Source: Shewanella sediminis HAW-EB3 (GTDB lineage Bacteria > Pseudomonadota > Gammaproteobacteria > Enterobacterales > Shewanellaceae). From it: a stretch of DNA of 64,000 nt. The notes below the pieces were generated by a model, which saw only the letters and a list, made by a program, of their open reading frames with translations, made no database searches and was not told the origin of the DNA. Each line of letters begins with the position of its first letter. Position 1 is the stretch's first letter. The DNA is taken from the NCBI RefSeq assembly GCF_000018025.1, contig NC_009831.1, positions 186,001 through 250,000 of the forward strand. The letters run 5' to 3'. Of the stretch, positions 9,590 to 19,298 are shown piece after piece. The translations under genes and the position numbers were made by a program.

Positions 9590-11950
9590 ATGCAAATGAC
9601 GCAAAATATTGCCCAAATCATCGCTCAGGAACTGAATGTTCGCGAACAACAAGTCACCTCTACTATCACCTTACTCGATGATGGTGCAACGGTACCTTTC
9701 GTTGCGCGTTACCGAAAGGAGGCGACGGGAGGGTTGGATGATACTCAGTTGCGTACGTTAAATAGCAGGTTGAGTTACCTGCGTGATCTGAACGATAGAA
9801 GAGCGGTGATCCTATCGAGTATCGATACTCAGGGAAAACTGACCCCTGAATTGAAAAAAGCCTTGGTCGATGCCGACAGTAAGACGCGTTTAGAAGATCT
9901 TTACCTGCCTTACAAGCCTAAGCGTCGCACTAAGGGCCAGATAGCAATCGAAGCGGGCATCGAGCCTTTGGCTGATTATTTATTCGGTAACCGACAGGCA
10001 GATATTGAACTCGAAGCGGGTAAATTTATCAATGCAGAAGCGGGGTTTGCCGACAGTAAGTCCGTTCTCGATGGGGCGCGTTTCATTATCATGGAGCGTT
10101 TTGCTGAGGATGCCGCGCTGCTGCAAAAGGTAAGGCAACATCTTAGCCAAAACTCTGTGCTCGAGAGCAAGATGGTGAAGGGGAAAGAGAAAGAGGGCGC
10201 GAAATTCCGTGACTACTTTGAGCATACAGAGAAGCTAAGCAAGATACCGTCGCATCGTGCATTGGCTATGCTACGCGGTCGAAATGAGGGAATGCTGAGT
10301 TTAAGCATGAATGCCGACCCGGACAATGAGTCTAAGCAAAGCAGTTACTGCGCCGTTATCATCGCCGATCACTTTAAGCTTAACCTGACCGATAGTGCGG
10401 TAGACCAGTGGCTGAAAACCGTAGTCACGGCAACCTGGCGTATCAAGATCGCACTACAGATGGAAACCGAGTTTCTCGCTAAGATGCGTGAACAGGCTGA
10501 ATCTGAGGCAATCAACGTTTTCGCCAAGAACCTGGGCGATCTTCTGATGGCCGCTCCTGCAGGAGCCAAGGCCACATTAGGGCTAGATCCAGGCCTTAGA
10601 AGCGGTGTGAAGGTGGCTATCGTGAACAACACGGGTAAGCTGACGGCACATACGACTATCTTCCCCCATGCTCCACAAAACCAATGGGACAAGTCTGTTC
10701 GCACCTTAGCGAACCTTGCCAAGATGCATAAGGTTGAGCTGATCGCGGTAGGTAATGGTACCGCTTCGAGGGAAACGGATAAGCTGGCGGGAGAGCTGAT
10801 CGCCAGTGTGAAAGCCGAGCTACCTGGGTTAACTAAAATTATGGTGAGTGAGGCGGGAGCCTCGGTCTATTCGGCCTCTGAATTAGCGGCCAATGAATTT
10901 CCCGATCTTGATGTGTCTATTCGTGGCGCCGTGTCTATCGCCCGCCGTCTACAAGATCCGCTCGCCGAGCTGGTTAAGATCGAGCCTAAGTCGATCGGAG
11001 TCGGGCAGTATCAACATGATGTCAGTCAGAGCCAACTGTCTCAGTCTCTGGAAGGGGTAGTGGAAGACTGCGTTAACGGTGTTGGCGTCGATCTCAATAT
11101 GGCTTCTGCGCCCTTGCTATCACAAGTTGCTGGTTTGAATAAGACATTGGCTAGAAATATTGTGACTTACCGAGATGAAAATGGTCAATTTAAACAGCGT
11201 AAGCAGCTACTTAAGGTTGCTCGTTTAGGCCCTAAAGCCTATGAGCAGGCGGCGGGGTTCCTGCGCATTGTCGATGGCGATAACCCGTTAGACGCTTCCT
11301 CTGTGCACCCGGAAGCCTATTCGCTGGTGGAATCCATTGCTAAGGCAAAAGATCAGGCCTTAGACACTTTAATGGGTAACAGTGAATTGCTACGTAGCCT
11401 GAAGGCTGAAGATTTCATTACCGAAAAATTTGGCCTGCCAACCGTCACAGATATTCTGACTGAACTCGACAAACCCGGGCGAGATCCACGTGGTGAGTTT
11501 AAGACCGCCACCTTTAAAGAGGGAGTCGAAGAGGTTAAAGATCTTAAACTCGATATGATCTTAGAGGGTGTGGTGACCAATGTGACTAACTTCGGTGCCT
11601 TCGTCGATGTTGGAGTTCACCAGGATGGATTGGTGCATATCTCTTCACTGACGGACAAGTTTGTCAGTGACCCTCACACCGTCGTTAAGGCGGGTGATGT
11701 AGTGAAGGTCAAGGTGATGCAGGTCGATGTCGAGCGCAAGCGTATCGGCCTTAGCATGCGTCTGGATGAGAAGGCCGCTGATATGCCTGCTGGTCGTTCT
11801 AACCAAAAATCTCAGACAGGGTCTAAGCCTGCTGCTAAATCGAATCAGCAAGGCAAAGGCAAGCCTCAGCATAGATCTCAGCCAAAACAGCAAGCCAATG
11901 CTGCCATGGGCAACGCTTTCGCCGATGCCTTTGCAAAATTGAAGAAGTAA
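9590..11950 (+). CDS. tex: Transcriptional accessory / RNA-binding protein Tex (YhgF)
   Basis: Large nucleic-acid-binding protein of the Tex/YhgF family, about 786 residues. Order: helical N-terminal domain ([19 protein letters not shown] is the family signature), YqgF-like RNase-H fold around [16 protein letters not shown], helix-hairpin-helix repeats ([30 protein letters not shown]), then a C-terminal S1 domain ([17 protein letters not shown]...IGLSMR). A Gln/Lys-rich tail follows. The ATG at 9590 is preferred because its [15 protein letters not shown] aligns with other Tex starts. A GTG at 9536 behind AGAGG is an alternative. Role: thought to act on transcription or RNA; not precisely defined. 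Confidence 0.93.
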   Translation: MQMTQNIAQIIAQELNVREQQVTSTITLLDDGATVPFVARYRKEATGGLDDTQLRTLNSRLSYLRDLNDRRAVILSSIDTQGKLTPELKKALVDADSKTRLEDLYLPYKPKRRTKGQIAIEAGIEPLADYLFGNRQADIELEAGKFINAEAGFADSKSVLDGARFIIMERFAEDAALLQKVRQHLSQNSVLESKMVKGKEKEGAKFRDYFEHTEKLSKIPSHRALAMLRGRNEGMLSLSMNADPDNESKQSSYCAVIIADHFKLNLTDSAVDQWLKTVVTATWRIKIALQMETEFLAKMREQAESEAINVFAKNLGDLLMAAPAGAKATLGLDPGLRSGVKVAIVNNTGKLTAHTTIFPHAPQNQWDKSVRTLANLAKMHKVELIAVGNGTASRETDKLAGELIASVKAELPGLTKIMVSEAGASVYSASELAANEFPDLDVSIRGAVSIARRLQDPLAELVKIEPKSIGVGQYQHDVSQSQLSQSLEGVVEDCVNGVGVDLNMASAPLLSQVAGLNKTLARNIVTYRDENGQFKQRKQLLKVARLGPKAYEQAAGFLRIVDGDNPLDASSVHPEAYSLVESIAKAKDQALDTLMGNSELLRSLKAEDFITEKFGLPTVTDILTELDKPGRDPRGEFKTATFKEGVEEVKDLKLDMILEGVVTNVTNFGAFVDVGVHQDGLVHISSLTDKFVSDPHTVVKAGDVVKVKVMQVDVERKRIGLSMRLDEKAADMPAGRSNQKSQTGSKPAAKSNQQGKGKPQHRSQPKQQANAAMGNAFADAFAKLKK

Positions 11951-11963
11951 TACCAATTGGTAT
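11950..11963. repeat. Perfect 14-bp palindrome after tex
   Basis: ATACCAATTGGTAT begins at the last base of the tex stop codon. It may be a protein-binding or repeat motif. Confidence 0.5.
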
Positions 11964-12000
11964 AACTATCACCGATACAGTTGTTGATGATTACTTTGAG

Positions 12001-12036
12001 AATGTCGAATGGGATATCCCATTCGACATTTTTTTT
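12001..12036 (+). terminator. Strong intrinsic terminator after tex
   Basis: A perfect 13-bp stem (AATGTCGAATGGG pairing with its complement) around an ATAT loop, followed by a run of T. Confidence 0.92.
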
Positions 12037-12085
12037 ACTTTACGCTTGTTAGTCTCGTTTTTAATGTTTCACTTTTGTTTCTGCT

Positions 12086-12113
12086 TTGCAAAAAACAAGT
12101 GAACTTATATAAT
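12086..12113 (+). promoter_or_regulatory. Candidate sigma-70 promoter for the sulfatase gene
   Basis: TTGCAA, a 16-base spacer and a perfect TATAAT. Use of it would give a leader of about 190 bases before the sulfatase start. The gap 11951-12308 otherwise holds only the palindrome and terminator. Confidence 0.4.
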
Positions 12114-12308
12114 CCGCGCTTGTCTTAATCCTGTCCTATTTATTAGGGATGGTGAATTTAACTCGTCTACATGTTTTATTACGATGAATAGAGGCATTTA
12201 CTTATCACTCTGCAGAGAGTGAGAGAGGGAAACTCCCCAGGGAGTCTTAGCGCATGGACCACTCCAGAACTCTGGATTAGTAATACTAGATAACTTTTGG
12301 GTGCTTTC

Positions 12309-14321
12309 ATGGCCTCTCGCTTTTCTATTTTGGGTCCATTTAGATCCATTTTATGTTTTTGTTTGATCGCATTACTTATTGTTACTCTTAGCCGTATCGG
12401 ATTAGGTTTCTGGCAATTCGATCGAGTCGTTGCCGTTGGTGGTTGGTCCCATCTGATTATCCAGGGTCTTAGGGTCGATCTGGCCACCCTATGTTGGTTG
12501 TGGGGCATTGCGGCTCTGGGAACGGCGATATTTTCCGGTGATCATGCTCTGGGTCGCACCTGGAACTCTCTGTTAAGAGTCTGGTTAACGCTTGGACTTT
12601 GGTTGATGCTATTTCTCGAAGCCTCTACCCCCTCATTTATTCAAGAGTATGGAATAAGACCAAACCGACTCTATATCGAGTACCTTATCTATCCCAAAGA
12701 GGTGCTTTCGATGCTGTGGGCCGGGCGTAAAATCGAGCTGATTTTCGCTGCCTTGTTGAGCTTGACGACCCTTTGGGGCGGATGGAAGTTGAGTGGCAGC
12801 CTGCTGAAAAATATTCGTTATCCACGTTGGTTCTTTCGCCCGTTTATTGCGCTGCTGGTGATCGCCGTGACTCTGATGGGCGCCCGCTCCAGCTTGGGTC
12901 ACAGGCCTTTAAACCCTGCAATGGTCGCTTTTGCCGACGATCCTCTGGTTAACTCTCTGGTGACCAACTCCTCTTACTCTCTGTTCTTCGCTATCAGCCA
13001 GATGAAGAGTGAAGCCAGTGCGGCCAAAATGTACGGCAGCATGGATGAAGAGCAAGTGATCGATACGGTACGCAGGGAAAGTGGCAGAGAGCTTGCTGCA
13101 TTCACATCGGAAGCGATCCCTAGCCTCTCTTTTAACCCTGCAAGCTATCAAGGTAAACCTAAGAACCTGGTTATTATTTTACAGGAGAGCTTAGGGGCGC
13201 GATTTGTGGGTAATTTAGGTGGCTTACCTCTGACACCCAATATTGATGAGCTGTCAAAAGAGGGCTGGGCTTTCGAAAATCTCTATGCCACTGGTACACG
13301 TTCCGTTCGTGGAATCGAGGCGGTTACGACAGGTTTTACCCCGACACCGGCTCGTTCGGTCGTTAAGTTAGGTAAGAGTCAGCATGGTTTTTTCTCGATT
13401 GCGGCACTGTTAAAGCAGCATGGTTATGAGACTCAGTTTGTCTATGGTGGTGAGAGTCATTTCGATAATATGAAGAGTTTCTTCCTCGGCAATGGCTTCA
13501 GTAATATTGTCGATGAAAACGATTACAAAAATCCTGCATTTACCGGCTCATGGGGGGTTTCGGATGAAGATCTGATGAGAAGGGCGAACAGTGAATTTGA
13601 GCAATTTCACAAGCAAGGTAAGCCATTTTTCAGTTTAGTGTTTAGTTCGAGTAATCATGATCCTTTCGAGTTTCCCGATGACAGAATTGAGCTCTATGAA
13701 CAGCCTAAGCAGACGCGCAATAATGCGGCAAAGTATGCCGATCATGCGGTCGGCGAGTTTTTCAAACTAGCGAAGCAGTCTGACTACTGGAAAGATACGC
13801 TATTTTTGATCGTTGCCGATCATGACAGCAGAGTGGGTGGGTCCAGTCTGGTGCCTATCTCCCGGTTCAGGATCCCCGGAATAATCGTCGGCGATGGTGT
13901 AGAAGCTAAACGGGATCAGAGAGTGGTGAGTCAGATAGATCTCGCACCCACCTTGCTCTCTATGATGGGGATATCGGATAGCTATCCTATGCTTGGCCAA
14001 GATTTGACACGAGTCAGTGACGACTGGCCGGGTCGTGCCTTGATGCAATATGATAAGAATATGGCCTATCTTCGCGGCGATGATGTCGTAGTATTGCAAC
14101 CCGAAAGGGAGCCTAGCGGGTTTAAATATGATTTTCTTGCAGAGACACTGGTTGCAAAGCCACAGAGTGAAGAGATGAAACAGGTTGCTTTGGCTTGGGC
14201 GCTGTGGGGAAGTTTAGCCTATCAGAAGGGCTTATATCGCCCCCAGGATGAGGTTGTGCAGCGTGATGGTTTGGTTTCAGCTGAGGCGACACTTAAATCA
14301 GCGGAAGTTACACTTAAATAA
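12309..14321 (+). CDS. LTA synthase-type membrane sulfatase family protein
   Basis: An inner-membrane enzyme of the alkaline-phosphatase/sulfatase superfamily, 670 residues. About five N-terminal membrane helices (to about residue 190) are followed by a catalytic periplasmic domain. Visible site elements are the metal Glu in IILQESLGA, the putative nucleophile Thr in ATGTRSVRGIEA, and the metal pair in VADHDSR. LtaS/OpgB relatives transfer phosphoglycerol from phosphatidylglycerol. A role in periplasmic glucan or envelope modification is inferred; the exact acceptor is unknown. The ATG at 12309 is preferred over a TTG 12 bases upstream because GGGTG precedes it. The 3' end overlaps the convergent gene by 8 bases. 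Confidence 0.8.
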   Translation: MASRFSILGPFRSILCFCLIALLIVTLSRIGLGFWQFDRVVAVGGWSHLIIQGLRVDLATLCWLWGIAALGTAIFSGDHALGRTWNSLLRVWLTLGLWLMLFLEASTPSFIQEYGIRPNRLYIEYLIYPKEVLSMLWAGRKIELIFAALLSLTTLWGGWKLSGSLLKNIRYPRWFFRPFIALLVIAVTLMGARSSLGHRPLNPAMVAFADDPLVNSLVTNSSYSLFFAISQMKSEASAAKMYGSMDEEQVIDTVRRESGRELAAFTSEAIPSLSFNPASYQGKPKNLVIILQESLGARFVGNLGGLPLTPNIDELSKEGWAFENLYATGTRSVRGIEAVTTGFTPTPARSVVKLGKSQHGFFSIAALLKQHGYETQFVYGGESHFDNMKSFFLGNGFSNIVDENDYKNPAFTGSWGVSDEDLMRRANSEFEQFHKQGKPFFSLVFSSSNHDPFEFPDDRIELYEQPKQTRNNAAKYADHAVGEFFKLAKQSDYWKDTLFLIVADHDSRVGGSSLVPISRFRIPGIIVGDGVEAKRDQRVVSQIDLAPTLLSMMGISDSYPMLGQDLTRVSDDWPGRALMQYDKNMAYLRGDDVVVLQPEREPSGFKYDFLAETLVAKPQSEEMKQVALAWALWGSLAYQKGLYRPQDEVVQRDGLVSAEATLKSAEVTLK

Positions 14322-14817
14322 GTGCGGATATGGCAGGCTCATCATGTGGATGAGTCTGTTGCTGATAAAAACTCTCGACCCTTTGGCCAAACTCCCGATA
14401 AAACTCCGAAGGTTGATCTAAGATAATGGCTCTCTCATTATCTGTTTTCTGGGGAGTTGGGCTGACTGCTTGCTGACTGGTTTGAATATCACGTCGTTGA
14501 AGCGCTGGTTTTCCTCTCAGCAGATCTTTGATAAGCAGAGGAGCGGCGTGTTTCGCCTGATCTTGTTGTTTACCTTCCTGATGCTGTTGTCCGGTACCTT
14601 GCTGTTTACCCTGAACTCTCTCATTTAACCTGGCTTGAGCATCGGCTTGCTCGGCGGTGCGTTCGTGCTGAGGTGTAAAGGACCGCTCTTCGTGGCCCTT
14701 AGTTAACTCTTTAGGTGGGATAACGGGTGGTCTCTGCTGATTATCCGTGCGTGCAGAGTCAGTAGCGGCATTAGTTGTCGCTATCGGCACCTGTGGATAA
14801 TTCGTGACCACTAACAT
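14314..14817 (-). CDS. Gln-rich low-complexity protein of unknown function
   Basis: A 167-residue, hydrophilic, probably disordered protein rich in Gln, Arg, Thr and Pro, with a Q/G/K-rich stretch around residues 85-105 and no signal peptide or membrane segment. The N-terminus MLVVTNYPQVPIATTNAA and the C-terminal SEFYREFGQRVESFYQQQ look more ordered. It overlaps the sulfatase stop by 8 bases (convergent). I do not recognise the family. Composition and codon use are not obviously foreign. Confidence 0.55.
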   Translation of the reverse strand: MLVVTNYPQVPIATTNAATDSARTDNQQRPPVIPPKELTKGHEERSFTPQHERTAEQADAQARLNERVQGKQQGTGQQHQEGKQQDQAKHAAPLLIKDLLRGKPALQRRDIQTSQQAVSPTPQKTDNERAIILDQPSEFYREFGQRVESFYQQQTHPHDEPAISALI

Positions 14818-14877
14818 AGATGTTTCCTTTACCTTTAGTGGTTAAATGATAGCCATTTATCGATCAAAGATAAAGCA

Positions 14878-15672
14878 TTATCGAAGAAGTTCATCCCTGA
14901 CTAATTTCTCTATCCAGCTTACCAAGCCTGTGATGAACTCATCCCTGTGGGAGATGAAGGGGGCGTGGGAGGCTCTGTGGAGTATGAGATCCTGATAGAG
15001 CTGTTCATCTTTAGGCATCAAAGGTGGAACCCGCCTCGGAATCAGGCCATCTAATCGTCCCCAGATCCTTAGCCAGGGTTGCTCAATCTGGGCTATTTGA
15101 GGGCGGAGATCGACACTCTTAAGCATATCGAGTCCCTGCACCAGGGCGGTCGTCTCAGGAAGTGGCCTGGATAGGACCAGCTCTCTAAGCTGTTTGATAT
15201 CATCTTTTGCCGTTACACTTCCCATGGCCTGTATTGCTAAGAAGCGGTCTATGGTTTTACTAAGATCACTGCCGAGCTGCTTGCTAAAGTCAGACAATAC
15301 CTGAGGCGGGATCCCAGGCCAGGACTCCTCTTCTCTTGCCATGAAGCAGGGAGAGGAGGCGATAGTGACCAGTCCCTGTACCCGTTCGGGATAACGCAGC
15401 GCGGCTCGGGTTGCGACAAGTCCACCTAATGACCAGCCTACCCAGATCGCCTTATGGGATAGCCTGCTTGTTATCGCATCGACCCAGGCATCGATATCGC
15501 CCTCTATCATCGAGCTATGGCCAAAACCGGGCAGATCTACATAGTGCACCCTATACTGAGACAGAGAAGAATGTAGCGGTGTAAAAACGGCACTGTTCAC
15601 CCCCCAACCGTGAAGTATAATGATCTCCTGCCCTTGACCAATGGACTCGATATGAAGGGGAGATGGATTCAC
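14878..15672 (-). CDS. bioH: Pimeloyl-ACP methyl ester carboxylesterase BioH
   Basis: An alpha/beta hydrolase of 264 residues that frees pimeloyl-ACP for biotin synthesis. The oxyanion-hole region LHGWGVNSAVF and the nucleophile elbow GWSLGGL (Ser about 82) are clear. The acid is in GRLDGLIP and the catalytic His in RASHAPFISH. It is divergent from gntX with a 37-base gap, the arrangement found in E. coli (bioH/gntX/nfuA), which strengthens the call. The other bio genes are not in this window. Confidence 0.92.
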   Translation of the reverse strand: MNPSPLHIESIGQGQEIIILHGWGVNSAVFTPLHSSLSQYRVHYVDLPGFGHSSMIEGDIDAWVDAITSRLSHKAIWVGWSLGGLVATRAALRYPERVQGLVTIASSPCFMAREEESWPGIPPQVLSDFSKQLGSDLSKTIDRFLAIQAMGSVTAKDDIKQLRELVLSRPLPETTALVQGLDMLKSVDLRPQIAQIEQPWLRIWGRLDGLIPRRVPPLMPKDEQLYQDLILHRASHAPFISHRDEFITGLVSWIEKLVRDELLR

Positions 15673-15709
15673 AGGTTTACCTCAAGATTAGGAAAAATGG
15701 ATTTTTTCT

Positions 15710-16510
15710 ATGATAAAAGATTCTATAGCGCAGCGTGCATTGACCGGTTTGGTTAAGGCTGCACAGTTCGGCAGAAGACGATTACAGGCGCTCTATCGTG
15801 GAGTCGTTAACCTGCTGGCTGCTAGTTTACCGAATCGATGTCTGATGTGCCATCAAAGCATTGAGTTGCCTGATTCGGGGATCTGCTCCGTATGTCTAGT
15901 CACCGGTCTCTATCAAGTTCCCGTCTGCCTGGGCTGTGGTCGTGCCATGCAAGTCGAAGCCATCTACTGTGGCGCCTGTACCTCGTCTCGACCCCTCATG
16001 ATTATTGCCCCCTGCAGCTACCATCAAGGGTTGGGAGAGTGGGTCGGGCAGATGAAGTACCAGACACAATTTTCAGCATTGCCGGTGTTATCACATGTGT
16101 TAGCGAACCGGATTCTTTACTTAGAGGAGATTGGATTACTGCAACTTCCTCAAGTATTAATTCCGGTGCCCCTGCACAGTAACAGATTAAGGAAGAGGGG
16201 CTTTAATCAGGCATATCTGATTGCGGATGCCCTTACCGGCAGGCTCAATATTCCGGTGGTAACCGAAGGGCTAACCCGGACTATAGATACGTGCTCTCAG
16301 GCTGGATTAACGGGTAAGCAGCGGCGGAAAAATTTGTCAGGAGCCTTTAGCTTAGAGGCTCACTTCTCCTATCAGCGTATCGCACTGATCGATGATGTCG
16401 TGACCACAGGGACGACGGCAATAGAGATTGCGGAGCTTTTTGAGAAGCGACATATTCATGTGCAGATATGGTGCCTCGCGAGGGCAGAAGCACCAGGGTT
16501 AATGGATTAG
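15710..16510 (+). CDS. gntX: ComF/GntX family phosphoribosyltransferase-like protein
   Basis: A 266-residue protein. The N-terminal zinc-ribbon-like region has CLMCHQSIE, CSVC and CGRAM...CGAC cysteine pairs. The C-terminal phosphoribosyltransferase fold has the PRPP motif IALIDDVVTTGTTAIE. The linker RKRGFNQAYLIA is diagnostic of ComF/GntX. The family is linked to uptake or use of external DNA, but the biochemical activity is not established. It is divergent from bioH. The stop codon sits inside a hairpin shared with the convergent peptidase gene. Confidence 0.9.
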   Translation: MIKDSIAQRALTGLVKAAQFGRRRLQALYRGVVNLLAASLPNRCLMCHQSIELPDSGICSVCLVTGLYQVPVCLGCGRAMQVEAIYCGACTSSRPLMIIAPCSYHQGLGEWVGQMKYQTQFSALPVLSHVLANRILYLEEIGLLQLPQVLIPVPLHSNRLRKRGFNQAYLIADALTGRLNIPVVTEGLTRTIDTCSQAGLTGKQRRKNLSGAFSLEAHFSYQRIALIDDVVTTGTTAIEIAELFEKRHIHVQIWCLARAEAPGLMD

Positions 16511-16529
16511 GTTGGTTTGAACCTAATCC
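16504..16529. terminator. Palindromic hairpin spanning two convergent stop codons
   Basis: GGATTAGGTT and AACCTAATCC form a perfect 10-bp stem around GGTTTG. It covers the gntX stop (16508-16510) and the stop of the M14 peptidase (16523-16525). It lacks a T-run, so termination is only suggested. Confidence 0.5.
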
Positions 16530-19069
16530 AGGGCTGGTACAAAATAGAGGGCGTTGGCATAGATTTTTTCTGATCCCAACCAGATGTTCCGGAACATTAG
16601 ATTATCCGCCAGGATCACTATGGCTCCTTTTCCTCTGGGTTCGAGGAGTATTGCCGGGCTCATAGAGAAACTTCGCTGATATTCTTCGGCGAGATAGCCA
16701 CTCAAGAGTGGCTCTTCGGCATATTTGGCCGCCACAATGAAGGGGGTCGACGTTTCGGTCAGCCCTAAGGCTTTGTTCTTCAATATAGGTAGGCTGTTAC
16801 CGCGTATTCCGAAGCTTAATGGATGAGTGGGATCGAGTGTTAACTCAAGAATTGCGCCGCCGATTGACTGCCTGGCCTCAAGCTTCTCTCTGTCTGCGAA
16901 GCTCAGATTGGTGCTATCAAACAGCTGCTTATAAAAACGTGCCTCCTTAAGATCGGTTTTAAGGAGGTGACCCTTATTTAGCCAGGTTAGCGCGCCTTTT
17001 TGAGCAATAATGGTGCCGCCCAGCTTGGCAAACTGTCCCAGTTTACGTGCGAACTTCTCATCGAGTGAGGAGTAGCTGCCCCCCGGTAGAATAATGTGGC
17101 TATAGTCACTTAAGGTAAGGCGTGTCAGGCGTCCAACATCGACAAGTGTTAGGGGGACGGCCAACTTTGTATCTAAGTAATACCAAAGCTCTCCAACCTC
17201 TGATGCATCAGTTCCTTGCCCTGTTACTAACAGAGGCTTTATCGGTTTAACAGGGTGAAAATCAGGACTACCCAGGTCGATGCCTGAAACCGAACTGCTG
17301 GTGTTAACGGAGGTAATATTTAACGGATATCCCTTAACCAGCTCTGTCAGCTTCGTGGTAATTGTCTCTGCTGAGTTACCACTTTGTTTCAGTGGAATCT
17401 GCAAGCTTCCTGCGGGGAAGGCAAGGTCAATGTCATCGACTCTTATGGTAAAGGGCTTGCCGGCAAACTTGGTTCGAATACCGGCTTGCAACAACTGTTG
17501 AAGAACGGGGGCTGCATTATCCTGTTGCCAATTTATGAGCAGGGATACCGCCTGTTCATCGACGTTGAAGGCGGTCGGTTTAGGCCGTTTTTTAGATAAT
17601 ACGTCGATATCCAGCTTAGCATTTCTTATTAACTGAAGGTGATAAGCTTGCTCAAGGTTCCAACTGGAAACATCATAAAAAGTAGGATCGGTAAACTCAG
17701 TTCTATTATCGAACATGGCCAGCAATAGACTTTTTTGCGGTTGATTAACAGGAATAAATAGACTGGTTTGCACGGCAAAATCTGCCTTGCCTTGGGTGAC
17801 AGGTTTAGTCAGATAATAAAACTCGATATGGTGTTGGTCGAGCAGGGCGCTCAGGTCGGAAATTCGATTTGCATTAGCGGGGGCGCCAATAAGGAAGCCT
17901 TGTTGACGTCCTTTGTTCAGTGTCTTGTCCCTGCCTTGGTAAAATTCACTCTGATATTCAAGCAGCTCATCTTTTAGTGCCAAAGCTCCCTTTAGGCTGG
18001 ATATTGAGGTCGCAACTTGGTTATCTATGGCCTCTTGCAGTCTTAACTCTCCATTTCGTGTCGCTTGAACCTGACCTCTGGGGCTAGCTTGTTCGAAGAG
18101 TACACCGATAGATCCGTTGATATCCGGATAAGTTGAGCCTTTTCCATAGTAAAAATCGTCGAACATCTGTCGACTGAAGTAGCTTTGTTTGAGCTCATCC
18201 AGTGCTTGCTGATGAAACTTGGCTAGTTTTGCAGTCAGTGCCTGATTGTCTTTTGGCGTTAAAGGGTGAGTGCGAGAGGGGACGCCGGGTTGGAAAAAGT
18301 AGCTCTGATCTCGTCCCATTTCATGAAAATCACCCACATAGTGAGGCTGCCACTTGTGGAACAGCGCTATCCTGCCTCGAGATTCCGGGTGGCGTAGGAA
18401 AAGCCAGTCACGGTTCAGATCGGCAAAATAGTGATTGCTCCTGCCACTCGGCCAGTTCTGTCTGTGCTCCCTATGGTTACTGTCGCTCACATCCACCTGA
18501 CCACGGTAATTATTGGTCCAGTTTGAAAATCGATCTAAACCATCCGGATTTTGACTCGGAGTGATAAGAATGACCGCTTCGTCCAGTAAGCGGTTAATCC
18601 ATTGCTCGTTACTGCTTGCGAGTAGATGGCTGAGTTTCAATGCCGCGTGTGCGCCGCTGGCTTCGTCACCATGAATCGAGTAAGCCAGCCAGATCACTAA
18701 GGGCTCCTGCTGCGCATCACCTGACTTAACTTTTTGTCTCTGTTGTAAAATCTCATCCAGTCGTGCTTGGTTTTTGGCTGAGCTGATCACAGCCGTTAAT
18801 TGCTGCCTGGCTTCATGGCTTTGGCCACTCTTTTCGATGGAGACTTTGGCACTTTCAAGGGCTAGCTGCTTAAGATAGAAGTTTATCTGGTCATGCCGCA
18901 GATGCCACTGACCAAGGGGATAGTCTAAAAACTGAGTTGGAGAGGTCAGGCTTGTATCGGATTTTGCAGTTAAGATCGCGTTGTCGTCGTGCGGCTCTGC
19001 AGCCATTGCAGGAAGCAGTAAAGACAATGAGCAGTAAGTCGCTAGAAAATACAGACAGGATCTCAACAT
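16523..19069 (-). CDS. Secreted M14-family zinc carboxypeptidase
   Basis: A large (848 residues) exported metallopeptidase. It has a signal peptide in the first 24 residues (ending AMAAEP). Zinc ligands are in YSIHGDEASGAH (H-x-x-E), with the third His probably in the following segments (DRDW-like LNRDWLFLRHPE; GDFHEMG), and the general-base Glu in GVLFEQASPRG. The C-terminal third contains an ILPGGSY segment resembling a class-I amidotransferase-like fold. It likely trims peptides in the periplasm or outside the cell. The gene sits between gntX and nfuA, which are adjacent in E. coli, so it looks inserted in this lineage. Confidence 0.85.
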   Translation of the reverse strand: MLRSCLYFLATYCSLSLLLPAMAAEPHDDNAILTAKSDTSLTSPTQFLDYPLGQWHLRHDQINFYLKQLALESAKVSIEKSGQSHEARQQLTAVISSAKNQARLDEILQQRQKVKSGDAQQEPLVIWLAYSIHGDEASGAHAALKLSHLLASSNEQWINRLLDEAVILITPSQNPDGLDRFSNWTNNYRGQVDVSDSNHREHRQNWPSGRSNHYFADLNRDWLFLRHPESRGRIALFHKWQPHYVGDFHEMGRDQSYFFQPGVPSRTHPLTPKDNQALTAKLAKFHQQALDELKQSYFSRQMFDDFYYGKGSTYPDINGSIGVLFEQASPRGQVQATRNGELRLQEAIDNQVATSISSLKGALALKDELLEYQSEFYQGRDKTLNKGRQQGFLIGAPANANRISDLSALLDQHHIEFYYLTKPVTQGKADFAVQTSLFIPVNQPQKSLLLAMFDNRTEFTDPTFYDVSSWNLEQAYHLQLIRNAKLDIDVLSKKRPKPTAFNVDEQAVSLLINWQQDNAAPVLQQLLQAGIRTKFAGKPFTIRVDDIDLAFPAGSLQIPLKQSGNSAETITTKLTELVKGYPLNITSVNTSSSVSGIDLGSPDFHPVKPIKPLLVTGQGTDASEVGELWYYLDTKLAVPLTLVDVGRLTRLTLSDYSHIILPGGSYSSLDEKFARKLGQFAKLGGTIIAQKGALTWLNKGHLLKTDLKEARFYKQLFDSTNLSFADREKLEARQSIGGAILELTLDPTHPLSFGIRGNSLPILKNKALGLTETSTPFIVAAKYAEEPLLSGYLAEEYQRSFSMSPAILLEPRGKGAIVILADNLMFRNIWLGSEKIYANALYFVPALD

Positions 19070-19245
19070 AGATAATGTTCTTTATACTTGTAATATAAAG
19101 GTTAAATTAACAGTTAGCGCTGTTTCATGCCATAGCTGGTCTTAGAAAAGTGGTTACTTTATCAAAACCAATCTTCACAAAATGGCTAAAAAATCTAAAG
19201 CAATGCAAATAGGGGCTACAAAGCTGAACTCAGGAGGAGTATCAT

Positions 19246-19263
19246 ATGACTAATCCATACTAA
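19246..19263 (+). other. Five-codon mini-ORF with strong Shine-Dalgarno upstream of nfuA
   Basis: CAGGAGGAG is followed 6 bases later by ATG ACT AAT CCA TAC TAA (MTNPY). It lies 35 bases before the nfuA start. It could be a leader peptide, or a relic of an earlier start site. Confidence 0.35.
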
Positions 19264-19298
19264 AACACTCAAGCATTACCTGACGGAGCATGTCTTAA

